51,635 nt of DNA, from positions 1 through 51,635 of the forward strand of contig JALSLW010000055.1 of NCBI GenBank assembly GCA_026988155.1, given 5' to 3'. The notes under the pieces are model-generated. The model saw nothing but the letters and a program-made list of their open reading frames with translations, searched no databases and had not been told where the DNA came from. Made by a program: the position numbers and the translations under genes. Shown here piece after piece: positions 7,805 through 18,350 of the stretch. Position 1 is the stretch's first letter. Each line of letters begins with the position of its first letter. This DNA comes from Methylomonas sp. GTDB taxonomy: Bacteria > Pseudomonadota > Gammaproteobacteria > Methylococcales > Methylomonadaceae.

Positions 7805-8347
7805 ATGAAAATTAACAGGCATTGGCTTAGCCAGGCATCCAGAGTTCCGTCCCCAAATTATGATGAACGCCCTATAAAAGGCGCGATGTCTCTTTTGGTT
7901 ATTCATTGTATCAGTCTTCCGCCCGAACAATTTGGCGGTGACTATATTGATCAGCTATTTTGCAATCGGCTAAACCCTGATGAACACCCTTATTTTAAGG
8001 AAATCCATCAATTAAGAGTCTCGTCTCATTTACTGATCAAACGGGGTGGGGAGGCTGTTCAGTATGTGCCATTTAATAAACGCGCCTGGCATGCAGGAGT
8101 TTCTGAGTATAGAGGGCAGGAGAAGTGTAATGATTTTTCTATTGGCATTGAGCTGGAAGGATCCGAAAGCCAGCCATACACTGCTGAACAGTATCAGCAG
8201 TTAATTGCGGTAACTAAGGTTCTAATTGATCATTACCCAAATTTATCGGTCCAGCATATTGTGCGACACAGTGATATTTCACCCGGAAGAAAGACGGATC
8301 CGGGAGAGACATTTGACTGGGAAGGTTTTTTATCGGCTATTCGATAG
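7805..8347 (+). CDS. ampD: 1,6-anhydro-N-acetylmuramyl-L-alanine amidase AmpD
   Basis: This cytoplasmic zinc amidase removes the stem peptide from 1,6-anhydro-muropeptides during cell-wall recycling and so also sets the inducer level for AmpR-type beta-lactamase control. The protein has 180 residues with zinc ligands H34, H155 and D165 in VIHCISLPP and RHSDISPGRKTDPG, plus conserved NDFSIGIELEG. I prefer this Met over one six codons upstream because it places the first zinc histidine at residue 34, as in characterised AmpD, and matches the family N-terminus (RHWLSQASRVPSPNYDERP). No clear ribosome site precedes either start. It is divergent from nadC. Confidence 0.95.
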   Translation: MKINRHWLSQASRVPSPNYDERPIKGAMSLLVIHCISLPPEQFGGDYIDQLFCNRLNPDEHPYFKEIHQLRVSSHLLIKRGGEAVQYVPFNKRAWHAGVSEYRGQEKCNDFSIGIELEGSESQPYTAEQYQQLIAVTKVLIDHYPNLSVQHIVRHSDISPGRKTDPGETFDWEGFLSAIR

Positions 8348-8411
8348 CAAAAAATTAACAGTGCGGTCTATAGGAAAGCAGGTTCATTAAGCTTCTGCGC
8401 CTAGAATAACC

Positions 8412-8894
8412 TTATATTTTGTCAGTTTCAGGGGTCTTTACTCCAACGCCAAAATTTTCCAATAGCATTAAAAACACACCAAGTGAAATAGCCATATCTG
8501 CTACATTAAAAGCAGGCCAGTGCCAAGACTGGTAATAGACATCCAAAAAATCAATCACATAGCCATAAGCCAGCCTATCGATTAAATTTCCTATTGCCCC
8601 GCCCAGAACCAATGCCAAGGCAACAGCCAAAAATGTTTCATGCTTTTTTAAGCGATAAAGCCAAACACTCAATACTATGCTGATAGTGAAGGCCATGGCA
8701 GCAAAAAACCAGCGTTGCCAGCCGCCTGCCTCGCTTAAAAAGCTAAAGGCAGCACCTGTATTGTGTACATAAGTAAGATTAAATCCCGGGATTATTGCAA
8801 TCGACTCATAAAGACGCATAGAACTATCTATTGCAATTTTGCTCCACTGATCAAGAATCAAGATGGCAAGAGATAACCATAACCATTTAAGCAT
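8412..8894 (-). CDS. lspA: Lipoprotein signal peptidase II
   Basis: This inner-membrane aspartyl protease cleaves prolipoprotein signal peptides after lipidation. The 160-residue protein has four predicted membrane helices and both catalytic motifs: the first Asp in GGAIGNLIDRL and the second in FNVADMAISLG. The N-terminal ILDQWSKIAI and YVHNTGAAFSFL segments are also diagnostic. It is the last gene of the conserved ribF-ileS-lspA series and lies 119 bp after ileS, a gap that carries a short perfect hairpin. Length and motifs are normal. Confidence 0.97.
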   Translation of the reverse strand: MLKWLWLSLAILILDQWSKIAIDSSMRLYESIAIIPGFNLTYVHNTGAAFSFLSEAGGWQRWFFAAMAFTISIVLSVWLYRLKKHETFLAVALALVLGGAIGNLIDRLAYGYVIDFLDVYYQSWHWPAFNVADMAISLGVFLMLLENFGVGVKTPETDKI

Positions 8895-8949
8895 TTCAAA
8901 AAGCCTCTATTTTTAATGTTAAGGACTTTTTTTAAAATCCCCCCTGATT

Positions 8950-8968
8950 CCCCCTTTTTTAAAGGGGG
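8950..8968. repeat. GC-clamped hairpin between ileS and lspA
   Basis: CCCCCTTT and AAAGGGGG form an 8-bp perfect stem around a 3-base loop in the ileS-lspA gap. It resembles a dispersed palindromic element more than a terminator, because no run of T follows on the ileS strand and lspA lies downstream in the same direction. It may reduce or process read-through into lspA. Confidence 0.45.
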
Positions 8969-9013
8969 AGGCTATGCTTCGCTAACTGAGTTTATAGGAA
9001 GCATAAACATAAA

Positions 9014-11839
9014 TTATGCAAATTTACGAATTTCACCGGCTCCTGCAATATTTTCCACACAGCGCCCACAAAGTTCCGGATGTTCTTCATTTTCCCCTAC
9101 ATCATGACAATGATGCCAGCAGCGGGTACATTTTTCATGCTCCGATGCAGACACCTTTAGCCTGACTCCTTCCACTTCCGTTTGAATAGCGCCCTCGGGG
9201 CAGAATTTTTCTTCGGCCAATGATGCGGCGGAGGTGATAAAAACAAAGTGCAATTCAGTAGACAGTAGGCTTAATGAGGAGAAATATTCTTCATTGCAGT
9301 ACAGTTCAACATCTGCATTTAGAGAAGAACCTATTTCACCTTTAGACCGCAGCTGTTCAATCTCTTTGCTGACAGCTGAGCGAACAGTGATGATTTTTTC
9401 CCAAAAGGCGCGGTCCAGTGCGGTATCAGTATTCAGTTTAAACAGCTGGTCATACCATGTTTCTAGAAAAATGGAATCACTGCGTTTGCCAGGGATATAT
9501 TGCCAAATTTCATCCGCAGTAAAGCTAGTGATTGGTGCTAGCCAGCGAGCCAACGCTTCTACAATATGATACATTGCAGTTTGTGCTGATCGGCGTGCCA
9601 ATCCATCAGATTTTGCAGTGTATTGCCGGTCTTTGACAATGTCCAGATAAAAACCGCCCAAATCCATCGCGCAGAAATGATGCACTTTTTGATAGACTTT
9701 CTGAAAATGATAGGTCTCATAGGCTGCAACTACATCTTGCTGTAATTGAAAAGCTCTATCAACAGCCCAGCGATCCAAAGGCAGCATTTCTTCAGCATTA
9801 ACTAAATCTGCTGCTGGGTCAAAACCATCCAAATTGGACAGTAAAAAACGCGCCGTATTCCTTAAGCGCCGGTAGCCATCTGATGTACGTTTTAAAATTT
9901 CATCCGAAACATTCATTTCACCGCGATAATCTGTACCTGCAACCCACAGCCGCAACACATCAGCACCCAAGTTTTTCATTATGCTTTGGGGTGCAACAAC
10001 GTTGCCTGCCGATTTAGACATTTTTTTTCCGTCAGCATCAACGGTAAAACCGTGGGTTAAAACAGCTTTATATGGAGCTATACCATTCATAGCTGTTGAT
10101 GTTAGCAACGATGACTGGAACCAGCCTCTGTGCTGATCAGAACCTTCCAGGTATAAATCAGCAGGAAAGTTTAACTGTTCACGCTTGCTTAGCACTGCGG
10201 CATGGGTCACACCAGAATCAAACCAGACATCCAGAGTATCCTGCATTTTATCGTAGTGCTCTGCATCATCGCCTATCAATTCAGATGCTTCCAATTCAAA
10301 CCAGGCTTCAATGCCTTTTTCTTCAATTCTTTTTGCGACTTCTTCAACTAGCTCTGCTGTACGCGGGTGAAGTTCTCCTGTTTCTTTATGTACAAAGAAT
10401 GCAATAGGAACGCCCCAAGTACGCTGGCGGGAAATACACCAGTCCGGACGGCCATCAATCATACTTTCTATTCGTGCCTGCCCCCAGTCAGGAATCCATT
10501 GGACTTGCTTAACTTCATTTAGCGCCTGTTCCCGTAAACCATTCTTATCCATTGAGATAAACCATTGAGGTGTCGCTCTAAAAATAATCGGTGTCTTATG
10601 GCGCCAGCAATGTGGATAGCTATGCAATATTGCTTCGTGATGAGCTAATTTGCCTTTTTCTTTCAACACTTCCAGTACATGCTCATTAGCACTAAAAACA
10701 TGCTCGCCTGCAAAAAACTCAGTGCCGGGTAAAAACACACCATTGCTATCGACAGGATTATCGACAGGAAGACCATATTTTATGCCAACAGCATAATCGT
10801 CTTGACCATGGCCTGGTGCAGTATGAACTGCACCTGTTCCTGCATCGGTAGTAACGTGATCACCTAAAATAATGGGCACTTGGCGGTCATAAAAAGGATG
10901 CTGCAATAACTGTTTTTCTAAAGCCTCACCTTTACAATAAGCGATAACATGATGCTCGCCTGCTCCATACCGAGACATAGTATCTTTCAGCAGTACATCG
11001 GCAACAACTAAACGCTCCTGCTTTCCATCAATTTCACACTGTACAATCACATATTCCAAATTAGGATTGACAGCAACAGCCTGATTAGCCGGCAGTGTCC
11101 AAGGAGTTGTAGTCCAGATAACAATAGATAGCGTGCCTTCGCCATGGTGGTCTGGCACACTATGACAGCTGGCTATAAACCCATCTTCATCAATGATTTG
11201 AAAACGCACATCTATAGCAGGGGAATGCTTATCTTCATATTCAACCTCAGCTTCAGCCAATGCAGAACCGCAGTCCGTACACCAATGAACGGGTTTTGAA
11301 CCCTTAGCTAAATGGCCTTTAGCAGAAATTTTACCTAAAGAACGGACAATATCTGCTTCAAAAGCATAATCCATGGTTAAATATGGGTTATCCCATTCAC
11401 CTAAGATGCCTAACCGAATAAAGGCTTCTTTTTGCGTTTTGACCTGTTTAGTCGCATAGGCTCTGCATTCTTTGCGAAAAACTGCCGGCGATACCTTTGC
11501 TCCGGCTTTGCCTATTTTCTTTTCTACCATGAGTTCAATCGGCAGACCATGACAATCCCATCCAGGAACATAAGGCGCATCAAAACCACTCAGTGATTTT
11601 GATTTAAGAATAATATCTTTTAATACTTTATTAACTGCATGGCCTATATGAATCTCGCCATTTGCATAGGGAGGGCCATCATGCAAAATAAAAGGCGGAC
11701 GACCTGCAAAATCTTTCCTAATCTGTTTATATAATCCAGCTCCAATCCATTTTTTTAAACGCTCCGGCTCACGCTGAGCCAAATTCCCTTTCATTGGAAA
11801 TGCAGTTTTAGGTAAATTCAGTGTCTTTTTGTAATCCAT
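9014..11839 (-). CDS. ileS: Isoleucyl-tRNA synthetase
   Basis: This class I aminoacyl-tRNA synthetase has 941 residues, the usual bacterial length. The HIGH motif is in [11 protein letters not shown] near residue 65, the editing domain includes [12 protein letters not shown] and [16 protein letters not shown] is in [11 protein letters not shown], and the C-terminal zinc motif is CTRCWHHC with a second CGRC pair. All catalytic and editing signatures are intact. It is followed by lspA and preceded by ribF on the same strand, the standard gammaproteobacterial order. Confidence 0.98.
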   Translation of the reverse strand: MDYKKTLNLPKTAFPMKGNLAQREPERLKKWIGAGLYKQIRKDFAGRPPFILHDGPPYANGEIHIGHAVNKVLKDIILKSKSLSGFDAPYVPGWDCHGLPIELMVEKKIGKAGAKVSPAVFRKECRAYATKQVKTQKEAFIRLGILGEWDNPYLTMDYAFEADIVRSLGKISAKGHLAKGSKPVHWCTDCGSALAEAEVEYEDKHSPAIDVRFQIIDEDGFIASCHSVPDHHGEGTLSIVIWTTTPWTLPANQAVAVNPNLEYVIVQCEIDGKQERLVVADVLLKDTMSRYGAGEHHVIAYCKGEALEKQLLQHPFYDRQVPIILGDHVTTDAGTGAVHTAPGHGQDDYAVGIKYGLPVDNPVDSNGVFLPGTEFFAGEHVFSANEHVLEVLKEKGKLAHHEAILHSYPHCWRHKTPIIFRATPQWFISMDKNGLREQALNEVKQVQWIPDWGQARIESMIDGRPDWCISRQRTWGVPIAFFVHKETGELHPRTAELVEEVAKRIEEKGIEAWFELEASELIGDDAEHYDKMQDTLDVWFDSGVTHAAVLSKREQLNFPADLYLEGSDQHRGWFQSSLLTSTAMNGIAPYKAVLTHGFTVDADGKKMSKSAGNVVAPQSIMKNLGADVLRLWVAGTDYRGEMNVSDEILKRTSDGYRRLRNTARFLLSNLDGFDPAADLVNAEEMLPLDRWAVDRAFQLQQDVVAAYETYHFQKVYQKVHHFCAMDLGGFYLDIVKDRQYTAKSDGLARRSAQTAMYHIVEALARWLAPITSFTADEIWQYIPGKRSDSIFLETWYDQLFKLNTDTALDRAFWEKIITVRSAVSKEIEQLRSKGEIGSSLNADVELYCNEEYFSSLSLLSTELHFVFITSAASLAEEKFCPEGAIQTEVEGVRLKVSASEHEKCTRCWHHCHDVGENEEHPELCGRCVENIAGAGEIRKFA

Positions 11840-11888
11840 CTTTCTAATTTCAACTATTCATAATGTAAAGTAATATGCGATAAAATTT

Positions 11889-12818
11889 TTATCTCATCAA
11901 TATCTGTTTTGCAACAATAATATCTTTGTTTATTTGCGCTTTAAGTTCATTTAATGATTTAAACCGAACTTCATCTCTAATTTTCTGTTTAAAAAAAACT
12001 TCGACATAATCTCCGTAAATTTCCTTATCAAAATCGAACAAATGGGTTTCTAGAATTACTTTTGTTCCTCCATCAACGGTTGGACGTGTACCCACATTGG
12101 CAACCCCCTGTAACTCTTTGCCATCAATACCTGCCATGGTAACAGCATATACACCTGTAATCGGCGTGTTTCTTCTAAACATCTGAATGTTGGCTGTCGG
12201 AAAACCAATGGTTCGGCCCCGTTTATTGCCATGTGCCACTCTGCCGCAAACAGAATAATCTCTGCCTAACATTTGCTTTGCTCTGGATAAATCACCTCTT
12301 CCTAAAGCATCTCTTATTAGAGTACTGCTGACTCTATCCTGTTCGACAAAAAAGGAACGGGTATCTTCAACTTTAAATCCAAATTCCCGGCCTTTTTCCT
12401 TCAGCATGGCAAAGTTTCCCCGGCGCGCTTTACCAAAATGAAAATCATCCCCAATAACTAAGTATTTAACATTTAGCTTTCCAACCAGTAATTCTGCAAT
12501 AAACTGTTCAGCATTATAATTGGCCATTGCCTGATTAAACTTTACAATAACCAATTTATCAATAGATAGGCATTTAAGCTGGATGATCTTTTCTCGCAGC
12601 CGAGTTAGCCGGGAAGGTGCATTTTCACCAAGAAAAAACTCCAGAGGCTGTGGCTCAAACATCATGGCAACTACAGGGATACCCAGGGCCTGGCCCTGTA
12701 CTGTCAGTTTCTCTATTACCTTTTTATGCCCAATATGCACGCCATCAAAGTTACCTATAGTCAAAACACATCCTTCAGCCGATGGCTCAAGGTGATTCAG
12801 TCCTCTAATTAGTTGCAT
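11889..12818 (-). CDS. ribF: Bifunctional riboflavin kinase / FAD synthetase
   Basis: RibF phosphorylates riboflavin to FMN and adenylates FMN to FAD. In the 309-residue protein the N-terminal nucleotidyltransferase half has TIGNFDGVHIGH and the conserved RVSSTLIRDAL. The C-terminal kinase half (about 180-309) has GNKRGRTIGFPTANI and GVYAV with ANVGTRPTV. It heads the ribF-ileS-lspA series, 49 bp before ileS. Nothing is unusual in length or motifs. Confidence 0.96.
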   Translation of the reverse strand: MQLIRGLNHLEPSAEGCVLTIGNFDGVHIGHKKVIEKLTVQGQALGIPVVAMMFEPQPLEFFLGENAPSRLTRLREKIIQLKCLSIDKLVIVKFNQAMANYNAEQFIAELLVGKLNVKYLVIGDDFHFGKARRGNFAMLKEKGREFGFKVEDTRSFFVEQDRVSSTLIRDALGRGDLSRAKQMLGRDYSVCGRVAHGNKRGRTIGFPTANIQMFRRNTPITGVYAVTMAGIDGKELQGVANVGTRPTVDGGTKVILETHLFDFDKEIYGDYVEVFFKQKIRDEVRFKSLNELKAQINKDIIVAKQILMR

Positions 12819-13055
12819 GAATAGGTAATATAATCAAATTTTATTATTCTACCATCAACTTGCCTTAAACTTAGAAAAATCAGTTGATCACGAGTTTTCT
12901 GGGTTTAATCTGGGGCAATCTAAAAAAACAGCTAAACTGGTAGTAAATAATAACTGTTTAGCATGATTTATTATTTCTCCTGCAGGTCGCAATGATATTA
13001 AAACCAATTACTCCACTAACAAAATGCGTAATACCTGCAAAACAATGGTATTTAT

Positions 13056-13886
13056 ATGTCAGCTAAAATCAATAAATTATTTTCTCAGGCTAATAATATT
13101 CCTCAAATTTCTGAAGTTATTCGAGTACTTATCAATCAATTAAATGACCCTGATATCGATTTAAAACAGGTTGCCAGAAATGTTGAGAAGGAACAGCTTA
13201 TCTCCGTGAAAGTATTGCGGCTGGTTAATTCAGCCAGTTTTGGTTTGCCAAAGAAAGTTGCTTCGATTAAAGATGCCGTTGTTCTGCTAGGAATAGGAAA
13301 GCTAAAAACAGTGGTTATTGCATCGGGCATTGTAAGTTCAGTCTCTAAAATAGACAACTTTGATCTTAATCAATTCTGGTTAGATAGCTTTTCCATAGCA
13401 ACTTATGCAAAATGGCTGGCAAACGAAAGTGGCTTAAATGCAGATATTGCTTTTACCGCTGGGCTGCTTAGTACCTTAGGGACTATTTTAATTCATTTGG
13501 GTCAAGAAAAAGCCGCTTTAGATATTGAACGGCTAATTAAACAGGGACATGGCCGTCTTTATGTGGAAAAAATGCGTTTGGGCTTTACCAGTCAGGATGT
13601 GTCAGCTGAGCTATGCAAGTTATGGAAGTTTTCTGATGCGCTGGTTATTCCTATTGCACAATGCGGCGAGCCTCTGCTTGCTGATCCGGTATCAAAAATT
13701 GCCTGCTCAGTTTTTTTTGCCCAATTAATCACTGGCAGCAAGGCAATGCAGTTAACAGAGGAAGAGATCCTATCATTAATTTTCGCTGAAAACATTAAGG
13801 TTCTGGGCCTCTCAGATACCTTTTTCAAGGAGAAGATGACAGAGTTGCTGACTTTGGAGTCTGGACTTGAGGCGCTGCTGGGCTAA
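13056..13886 (+). CDS. HDOD-domain signalling protein
   Basis: The 276-residue protein is essentially one HDOD domain (about 15-210), an HD-related fold lacking phosphohydrolase metals. Typical segments are SVKVLRLVNSASFGLPKKVASIKDAVVLLG and the later FTAGLLSTLGTILIHL. HDOD proteins act as non-enzymatic hubs in gammaproteobacterial c-di-GMP, motility and stress circuits. It is convergent with the PAS-GGDEF-EAL gene 27 bp away, which hints at shared signalling. No Shine-Dalgarno is clear. An inverted repeat AATACC/GGTATT (13030-13052) sits directly before the start and could fold over the ribosome site. The pathway is not known. Confidence 0.83.
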   Translation: MSAKINKLFSQANNIPQISEVIRVLINQLNDPDIDLKQVARNVEKEQLISVKVLRLVNSASFGLPKKVASIKDAVVLLGIGKLKTVVIASGIVSSVSKIDNFDLNQFWLDSFSIATYAKWLANESGLNADIAFTAGLLSTLGTILIHLGQEKAALDIERLIKQGHGRLYVEKMRLGFTSQDVSAELCKLWKFSDALVIPIAQCGEPLLADPVSKIACSVFFAQLITGSKAMQLTEEEILSLIFAENIKVLGLSDTFFKEKMTELLTLESGLEALLG

Positions 13887-13913
13887 GTGCTGAATGGCTG
13901 TCGCAAGGCTCGT

Positions 13914-15749
13914 CTAAATAATGCTATGATTTTTAACATATTCAACTATTTTTTTTGCTGTTAATGGCTTGCTAAAATAATAGCCCTGATAATAATGACA
14001 GCCAAAGCCTGATAGATAATCTAAATGCTGAGTTGTTTCCACGCCCTCGGCAATCAGATTCAGATCCATACTTTTCGCCATGACTACAATGGCTTTAACA
14101 ATGGCTGCATCTGTTTTGTCATCAACCAGTCCGCGAACAAATGACTGGTCAATTTTTAGCTGATCAAAAGGCAGCCTCTTCAGATAGGTCAGTGATGAGT
14201 ATCCCGTACCAAAATCATCAATAGAAAAATTAAACCCATTTTCTTTTAGAGCATTCATTTTATCTATTGCTTCTTCAAGATTGCCTAAAAATACACCCTC
14301 AGTAATTTCCAGCATGATTTTGTCTGGTTTGACATTTTGCTCATAAACAGTATGAATAAGGTTTGAAACAAAATCTGCCTGATGAAACTGTTTGGCACTG
14401 ATATTGACAGCTATATGCGGAATAGAGATGCCCTGTTTTTCAAACAGCTGAATTTGTTCACAAACTGATTCGACCACCCATTGCCCAATTGAAATAATGA
14501 GCCCTGTTTCTTCTGCTATTGGGATAAAATTAACGGGCGAAACAGTTCCAAGTTCACTGTTTTGCCAGCGGATTAATGCTTCTGCACCCACAATTTGATT
14601 GCTTGCTGATAATTGCGGCTGATAGTGAATCGTAAACTCGCTATTCACAATGGCTTTACGAAGATTTTTTTCAATATGTAATCGGGTATCTACCACATCC
14701 TGCATGCTTTGCTGGTAAAATCGAAAGGTATTTCTTCCCGCTTCTTTTGCCTGGTACATTGCTGTGTCAGCTCTTTTCAGCAAGGTTTCAACAGTTTCAT
14801 CAATACCGGTATATAAAGTAATTCCAATGCTTGCGGAGATAAACAGCTGATGTCCGTTAATTGAAAAAGGTCTGTTAATTTCGTTGATTATTTTTTCTGC
14901 AATAATATTGGACTGCTTTAATAAATCATTATGAATGCCATCTTGTGCACTTACCAAAATTACGAATTCGTCTCCGCCCAGGCGAACGGCAGTATCAGTA
15001 TTTCGCAGCAGAGACTGAAGGCGCTGAGCCGTTTCAATAAGTAAAAGATCTCCTATTGAATGGCCTAAAGAATCGTTGATATGTTTAAAGCGGTCAAGGT
15101 CAAGGAAAAATAAAATGCCTGCCCGGTTATAGCGTGCAGCTATATTTAACTCATGTTTTAACCGCTCATGCAATAGGCGCCTGTTGGGCAAGCCAGTTAA
15201 AGAATCATAAAATGCTAATTTTTCTATTTCCTTTTCTGCCTTCTTTAACTCCGTAATATCGGTAAAAAATGAAATATAATGCGTTACTTTTCCTTGCTCA
15301 TTCTGTATTGCAGAGATTGTCTGCCATTCTGGGTAAATGTCCCCATTTTTACGCCTATTCCATATTTCCCCCCCCCATTTTCCTTTGCTATTTAAGGCGT
15401 CCCAGATATTTTTAAAAAAAAGCGCGTCATGTTTTCCAGAATTTAAAATTTTTGGTGTTTTTCCTATAATCTCTGTTTCTGTATAGCCTGTAAGTCGAGT
15501 AAAAGAAGGATTTATACGAATAATATTTGTATCGGCATCAGTTACCATGATTGCTTCATATGACTTAAAAGCCATGGCAGCAATTTTTAAATCAGTTTCA
15601 CTTTTTTGCAATGCCCGTGTGGTTTTTTTAAAACGTAGCGCACACGGAATAATTATCGCTATTAAAAATAAAAGAAGCGCAATTAGGATAGGAAGTGAGA
15701 CTAGATAAGACGTATCAATAAATTTCACGGCATAGAAGATATCTTGCAA
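13914..15749 (-). CDS. Membrane-anchored PAS-GGDEF-EAL c-di-GMP enzyme
   Basis: The 611-residue protein has one N-terminal membrane helix (about 15-38), a PAS sensor domain (about 55-170), a GGDEF domain with an intact GGDEF at 258-262, and an EAL domain starting at E390-A-L392. The product-inhibition I-site RxxD (R249-x2-D252) lies exactly five residues before GGDEF. In the EAL domain the DDFGTGYSSL and NLIAEGVET motifs are present. Both diguanylate cyclase and phosphodiesterase halves therefore look catalytically competent, and net direction cannot be read from sequence. It ends 27 bp from the convergent HDOD gene. The PilZ protein at 5215-6375 and the pilus ATPases near 40 kb are possible downstream targets. 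Confidence 0.93.
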   Translation of the reverse strand: MQDIFYAVKFIDTSYLVSLPILIALLLFLIAIIIPCALRFKKTTRALQKSETDLKIAAMAFKSYEAIMVTDADTNIIRINPSFTRLTGYTETEIIGKTPKILNSGKHDALFFKNIWDALNSKGKWGGEIWNRRKNGDIYPEWQTISAIQNEQGKVTHYISFFTDITELKKAEKEIEKLAFYDSLTGLPNRRLLHERLKHELNIAARYNRAGILFFLDLDRFKHINDSLGHSIGDLLLIETAQRLQSLLRNTDTAVRLGGDEFVILVSAQDGIHNDLLKQSNIIAEKIINEINRPFSINGHQLFISASIGITLYTGIDETVETLLKRADTAMYQAKEAGRNTFRFYQQSMQDVVDTRLHIEKNLRKAIVNSEFTIHYQPQLSASNQIVGAEALIRWQNSELGTVSPVNFIPIAEETGLIISIGQWVVESVCEQIQLFEKQGISIPHIAVNISAKQFHQADFVSNLIHTVYEQNVKPDKIMLEITEGVFLGNLEEAIDKMNALKENGFNFSIDDFGTGYSSLTYLKRLPFDQLKIDQSFVRGLVDDKTDAAIVKAIVVMAKSMDLNLIAEGVETTQHLDYLSGFGCHYYQGYYFSKPLTAKKIVEYVKNHSII

Positions 15750-15891
15750 GGATTAACTTAAAGATAGCTTAAATTTTGGAGCAAGGCAGTTTTTTTTGTT
15801 TTATGTTTGCTTTTTTTGTGGGATCTGAAGAGATAATGCTTTTTTGACATTTATATAATAAGCCTTTCTAATAAGGTTACTCGCAATAAAT

Positions 15892-16692
15892 TTATATTGA
15901 AAAAAGTTCACGCATTTTTTTGCCTGGATAATCTGCTTTCATAAAGGCTTCGCCAACTAAAAAAGTATAAATTTCATTATCCAGCATTAACTGTATATCT
16001 TCCTGAGTATGTATACCGCTTTCTGTAATGATTAAACGCTCAGAAGAAATGGCTGCCTTTAAATCTAATGTGGTTTGCAAAGAGGTTTCAAAGGTTCTTA
16101 AATTACGATTATTTATGCCGATTAATGGCGTTTCTAAGGTTAATGCGCGTTTCAATTCTTCAGCATCATGCGTTTCTACCAAAACGTCCATGCCTAAGTC
16201 TGTGGCAGTATCTGCCAGCTCATGCATCTGCTGATCTTCAAGAGCGGCCACAATCAGCAGGATGCAGTCAGCGCCTAAGGCGCGAGATTCATAGATTTGA
16301 TAGGGGTCAATCATAAAATCTTTTCTTAATATAGGTAATGGACAGGCCTGTTTTGCCATTTGCAGATAAGCCTCAGAACCTTGAAAAAAATCTTTATCGG
16401 TTAATACCGATAGGCAGGCTGCGCCATTCATCGCGTAATCTTGCGCAATTTCCAGCGGTTTAAAGTTTTCTCTTATCACTCCTTTACTGGGTGATGCTTT
16501 CTTTATTTCAGCAATGATGGCCGATTTTTTTAAGTTTGCCTTATTTTTCAAGGCAGAAGCAAAGCCTCTGGGCTTTTCGGCATCACCAGCCATCTCTTTT
16601 AAAAGGTCAACAGCAGTGCGCTGTTTGCGATTGGCTATTTCTTCAGCTTTTCTATCAAGGATTTTTTTTAGAATATCGGGAGTATCTGTCAT
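15892..16692 (-). CDS. trpC: Indole-3-glycerol phosphate synthase
   Basis: TrpC closes the indole ring of carboxyphenylamino-deoxyribulose phosphate in tryptophan synthesis. The 266-residue TIM-barrel protein has the expected [52 protein letters not shown] split over adjacent strands, [10 protein letters not shown] and [11 protein letters not shown]. It is monofunctional, with no fused TrpF. It is the last gene of trpEGDC, 50 bp after trpD, with a 9-bp inverted repeat across the trpD stop. Confidence 0.97.
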   Translation of the reverse strand: MTDTPDILKKILDRKAEEIANRKQRTAVDLLKEMAGDAEKPRGFASALKNKANLKKSAIIAEIKKASPSKGVIRENFKPLEIAQDYAMNGAACLSVLTDKDFFQGSEAYLQMAKQACPLPILRKDFMIDPYQIYESRALGADCILLIVAALEDQQMHELADTATDLGMDVLVETHDAEELKRALTLETPLIGINNRNLRTFETSLQTTLDLKAAISSERLIITESGIHTQEDIQLMLDNEIYTFLVGEAFMKADYPGKKMRELFSI

Positions 16693-16718
16693 TTTTAAAA
16701 AAAGATTTGTTAGGTTCT

Positions 16719-16746
16719 GTAGAGACGTTGTATGTAGCGTCTCTAC
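16719..16746. repeat. 9-bp inverted repeat at the trpD-trpC junction
   Basis: GTAGAGACG and CGTCTCTAC form a perfect 9-bp stem around a 10-base loop. The repeat overlaps the last codon and stop of trpD. It could act as an RNA processing or attenuation hairpin inside the operon, or be a small dispersed repeat. Confidence 0.5.
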
Positions 16747-17759
16747 TTTTTATTGGAATAGGCAATTAAAGCATTAAATTTTTCTAGTGCAATACCCTTT
16801 TCAATAACTTCTTGGGCTTTTTTGATTCCAGCGTCAAGTGTTGGGGTCAAGTTTGCAGCATAAATAGCTGCACCTGAATTTAACAGCACAATATCTTTAG
16901 CAGCGCCCGCCCGATTATTCAGCACGGTTTTCAGCATAGCTAAGCTTGATTCTGCACCATCAACAGCAAGCAATTTTAAACACGCCCGCTGCAGACCAAA
17001 CTGTTCCGGAGTTATCTGATAAGTTGATATGATCCCGCTTTTTAATTCAGCAATGTTAGATGCCGAGGCAATACTAATTTCGTCTAGTCCGTCTTCTGCA
17101 TTAACAATCAAGACATGCTGGCTGCCTAGTTTTTTTAACACTTGAGCCAGAGGCTCTATCCAGTCAGAAGAAAACACGCCGATTAATTGATTGGCCGTTT
17201 CTGCCGGGTTAGATAAAGGGCCTAATAGATTAAAAAGGGTTCTTACCCCCATTTCTTTTCGGGGACCAATAGCATATTTCATTGCACCATGATGTTTGGG
17301 GGCAAATAAAAAACCCACGCCAATTTCATTTACACATTGTGCAACCTGTTCAGCCGATAAATCCAGGTTAACACCGGCAGCCTCTAGTACATCAGCACTT
17401 CCAGAACTGCTGGAAACGGAGCGATTGCCATGTTTTGCAACCTGTCCGCCAGCGGCAGCCACCACAAATGCACAGGTTGTTGATATATTAAATGTATTGG
17501 CACCATCCCCCCCTGTACCGCAGGTGTCTATAACATGGCTGCCTGAAACAGGGACTTTGTTTGCCAGTTCACGCATAACTGATGCTGCTGCTGTTATTTC
17601 ATCGACACTTTCACCTTTGCATCGCAATGCAATCAGAAATCCGCCAATTTGTGCATCTGTAGCACCGCCCGTCATGATGATGTTCATAACATCACGCATT
17701 TCTTCGCCAGTTAGGTCTTGCTTATCTAGCAGTTTATTTAGCGCCTGTTTTATTTTCAT
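16743..17759 (-). CDS. trpD: Anthranilate phosphoribosyltransferase
   Basis: TrpD transfers the phosphoribosyl group of PRPP to anthranilate. The 338-residue protein has the PRPP-binding [11 protein letters not shown] loop, [19 protein letters not shown] and the [19 protein letters not shown] block split by the active-site cleft. Length is normal. It starts 3 bp after the trpG stop, so it is tightly packed in the trpEGDC operon. Its 3' end is part of an inverted repeat. Confidence 0.97.
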   Translation of the reverse strand: MKIKQALNKLLDKQDLTGEEMRDVMNIIMTGGATDAQIGGFLIALRCKGESVDEITAAASVMRELANKVPVSGSHVIDTCGTGGDGANTFNISTTCAFVVAAAGGQVAKHGNRSVSSSSGSADVLEAAGVNLDLSAEQVAQCVNEIGVGFLFAPKHHGAMKYAIGPRKEMGVRTLFNLLGPLSNPAETANQLIGVFSSDWIEPLAQVLKKLGSQHVLIVNAEDGLDEISIASASNIAELKSGIISTYQITPEQFGLQRACLKLLAVDGAESSLAMLKTVLNNRAGAAKDIVLLNSGAAIYAANLTPTLDAGIKKAQEVIEKGIALEKFNALIAYSNKK

Positions 17760-17762
17760 AAA

Positions 17763-18350
17763 TTAACGATTTAAAAAGTTACGCAACATATCATGGCCAT
17801 GTTCAGTCAGAATAGACTCCGGATGAAATTGCACGCCTTCGATATCCAGTTCTTTATGACGGACACCCATTATTTCATCAATATTTCCTGATTCATCTTT
17901 AGTCCATGCAGTAACTTCTAGACAATCAGGAAGGGTTAGCTGGTCTATCACTAAAGAATGATATCGAGTTGCAATGAAGGGATTATTTAAGCCTTCAAAA
18001 ACCCCCGAATCATCATGAAAAACAGGCGAGGTCTTACCATGCATAATGCTTTTTGCATGGATAATATTACCCCCAAAGGCATAGCCAATACTTTGATGAC
18101 CTAAGCAAACGCCTAAAATAGGAATTTTTCCGGCAAATTTTAAAATAGTTTTTACTGAAATCCCAGCTTCTTTAGGGGTACAGGGGCCAGGAGAAATAAC
18201 TATTTTATCAGGAGACATGGTGACAATTTCTCCAACAGAGACTTGATCATTACGTACAACAGTTACATCTGCACCCAATTCACCAAAATATTGCACTAAA
18301 TTATAAGTAAAGGAGTCGTAATTATCGACCATAACTACTTTTATACTCAT
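17763..18350 (-). CDS. trpG: Anthranilate synthase component II (glutamine amidotransferase)
   Basis: This glutaminase subunit delivers ammonia to TrpE. In the 195-residue class I amidotransferase the nucleophile Cys is in [10 protein letters not shown] and the His-Glu pair in QFHPESILT, with the oxyanion segment [11 protein letters not shown]. As in many proteobacteria, one protein may serve both TrpE and the folate enzyme PabB. The start overlaps the trpE stop by 4 bp, giving translational coupling and equal subunit supply. Confidence 0.95.
   Translation of the reverse strand: MSIKVVMVDNYDSFTYNLVQYFGELGADVTVVRNDQVSVGEIVTMSPDKIVISPGPCTPKEAGISVKTILKFAGKIPILGVCLGHQSIGYAFGGNIIHAKSIMHGKTSPVFHDDSGVFEGLNNPFIATRYHSLVIDQLTLPDCLEVTAWTKDESGNIDEIMGVRHKELDIEGVQFHPESILTEHGHDMLRNFLNR

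Noticed and set aside
6953-7930. Longer nadC reading frame with 48 extra N-terminal residues
   Set aside because: The extension runs antisense through the start of ampD and has no counterpart in NadC; the Met of MNNKPTT begins the conserved protein.
9014-11839. Long frames antisense to ileS, nadC, trp and tex genes
   Set aside because: They are shadows of strongly conserved genes on the other strand and show no protein-family signal.
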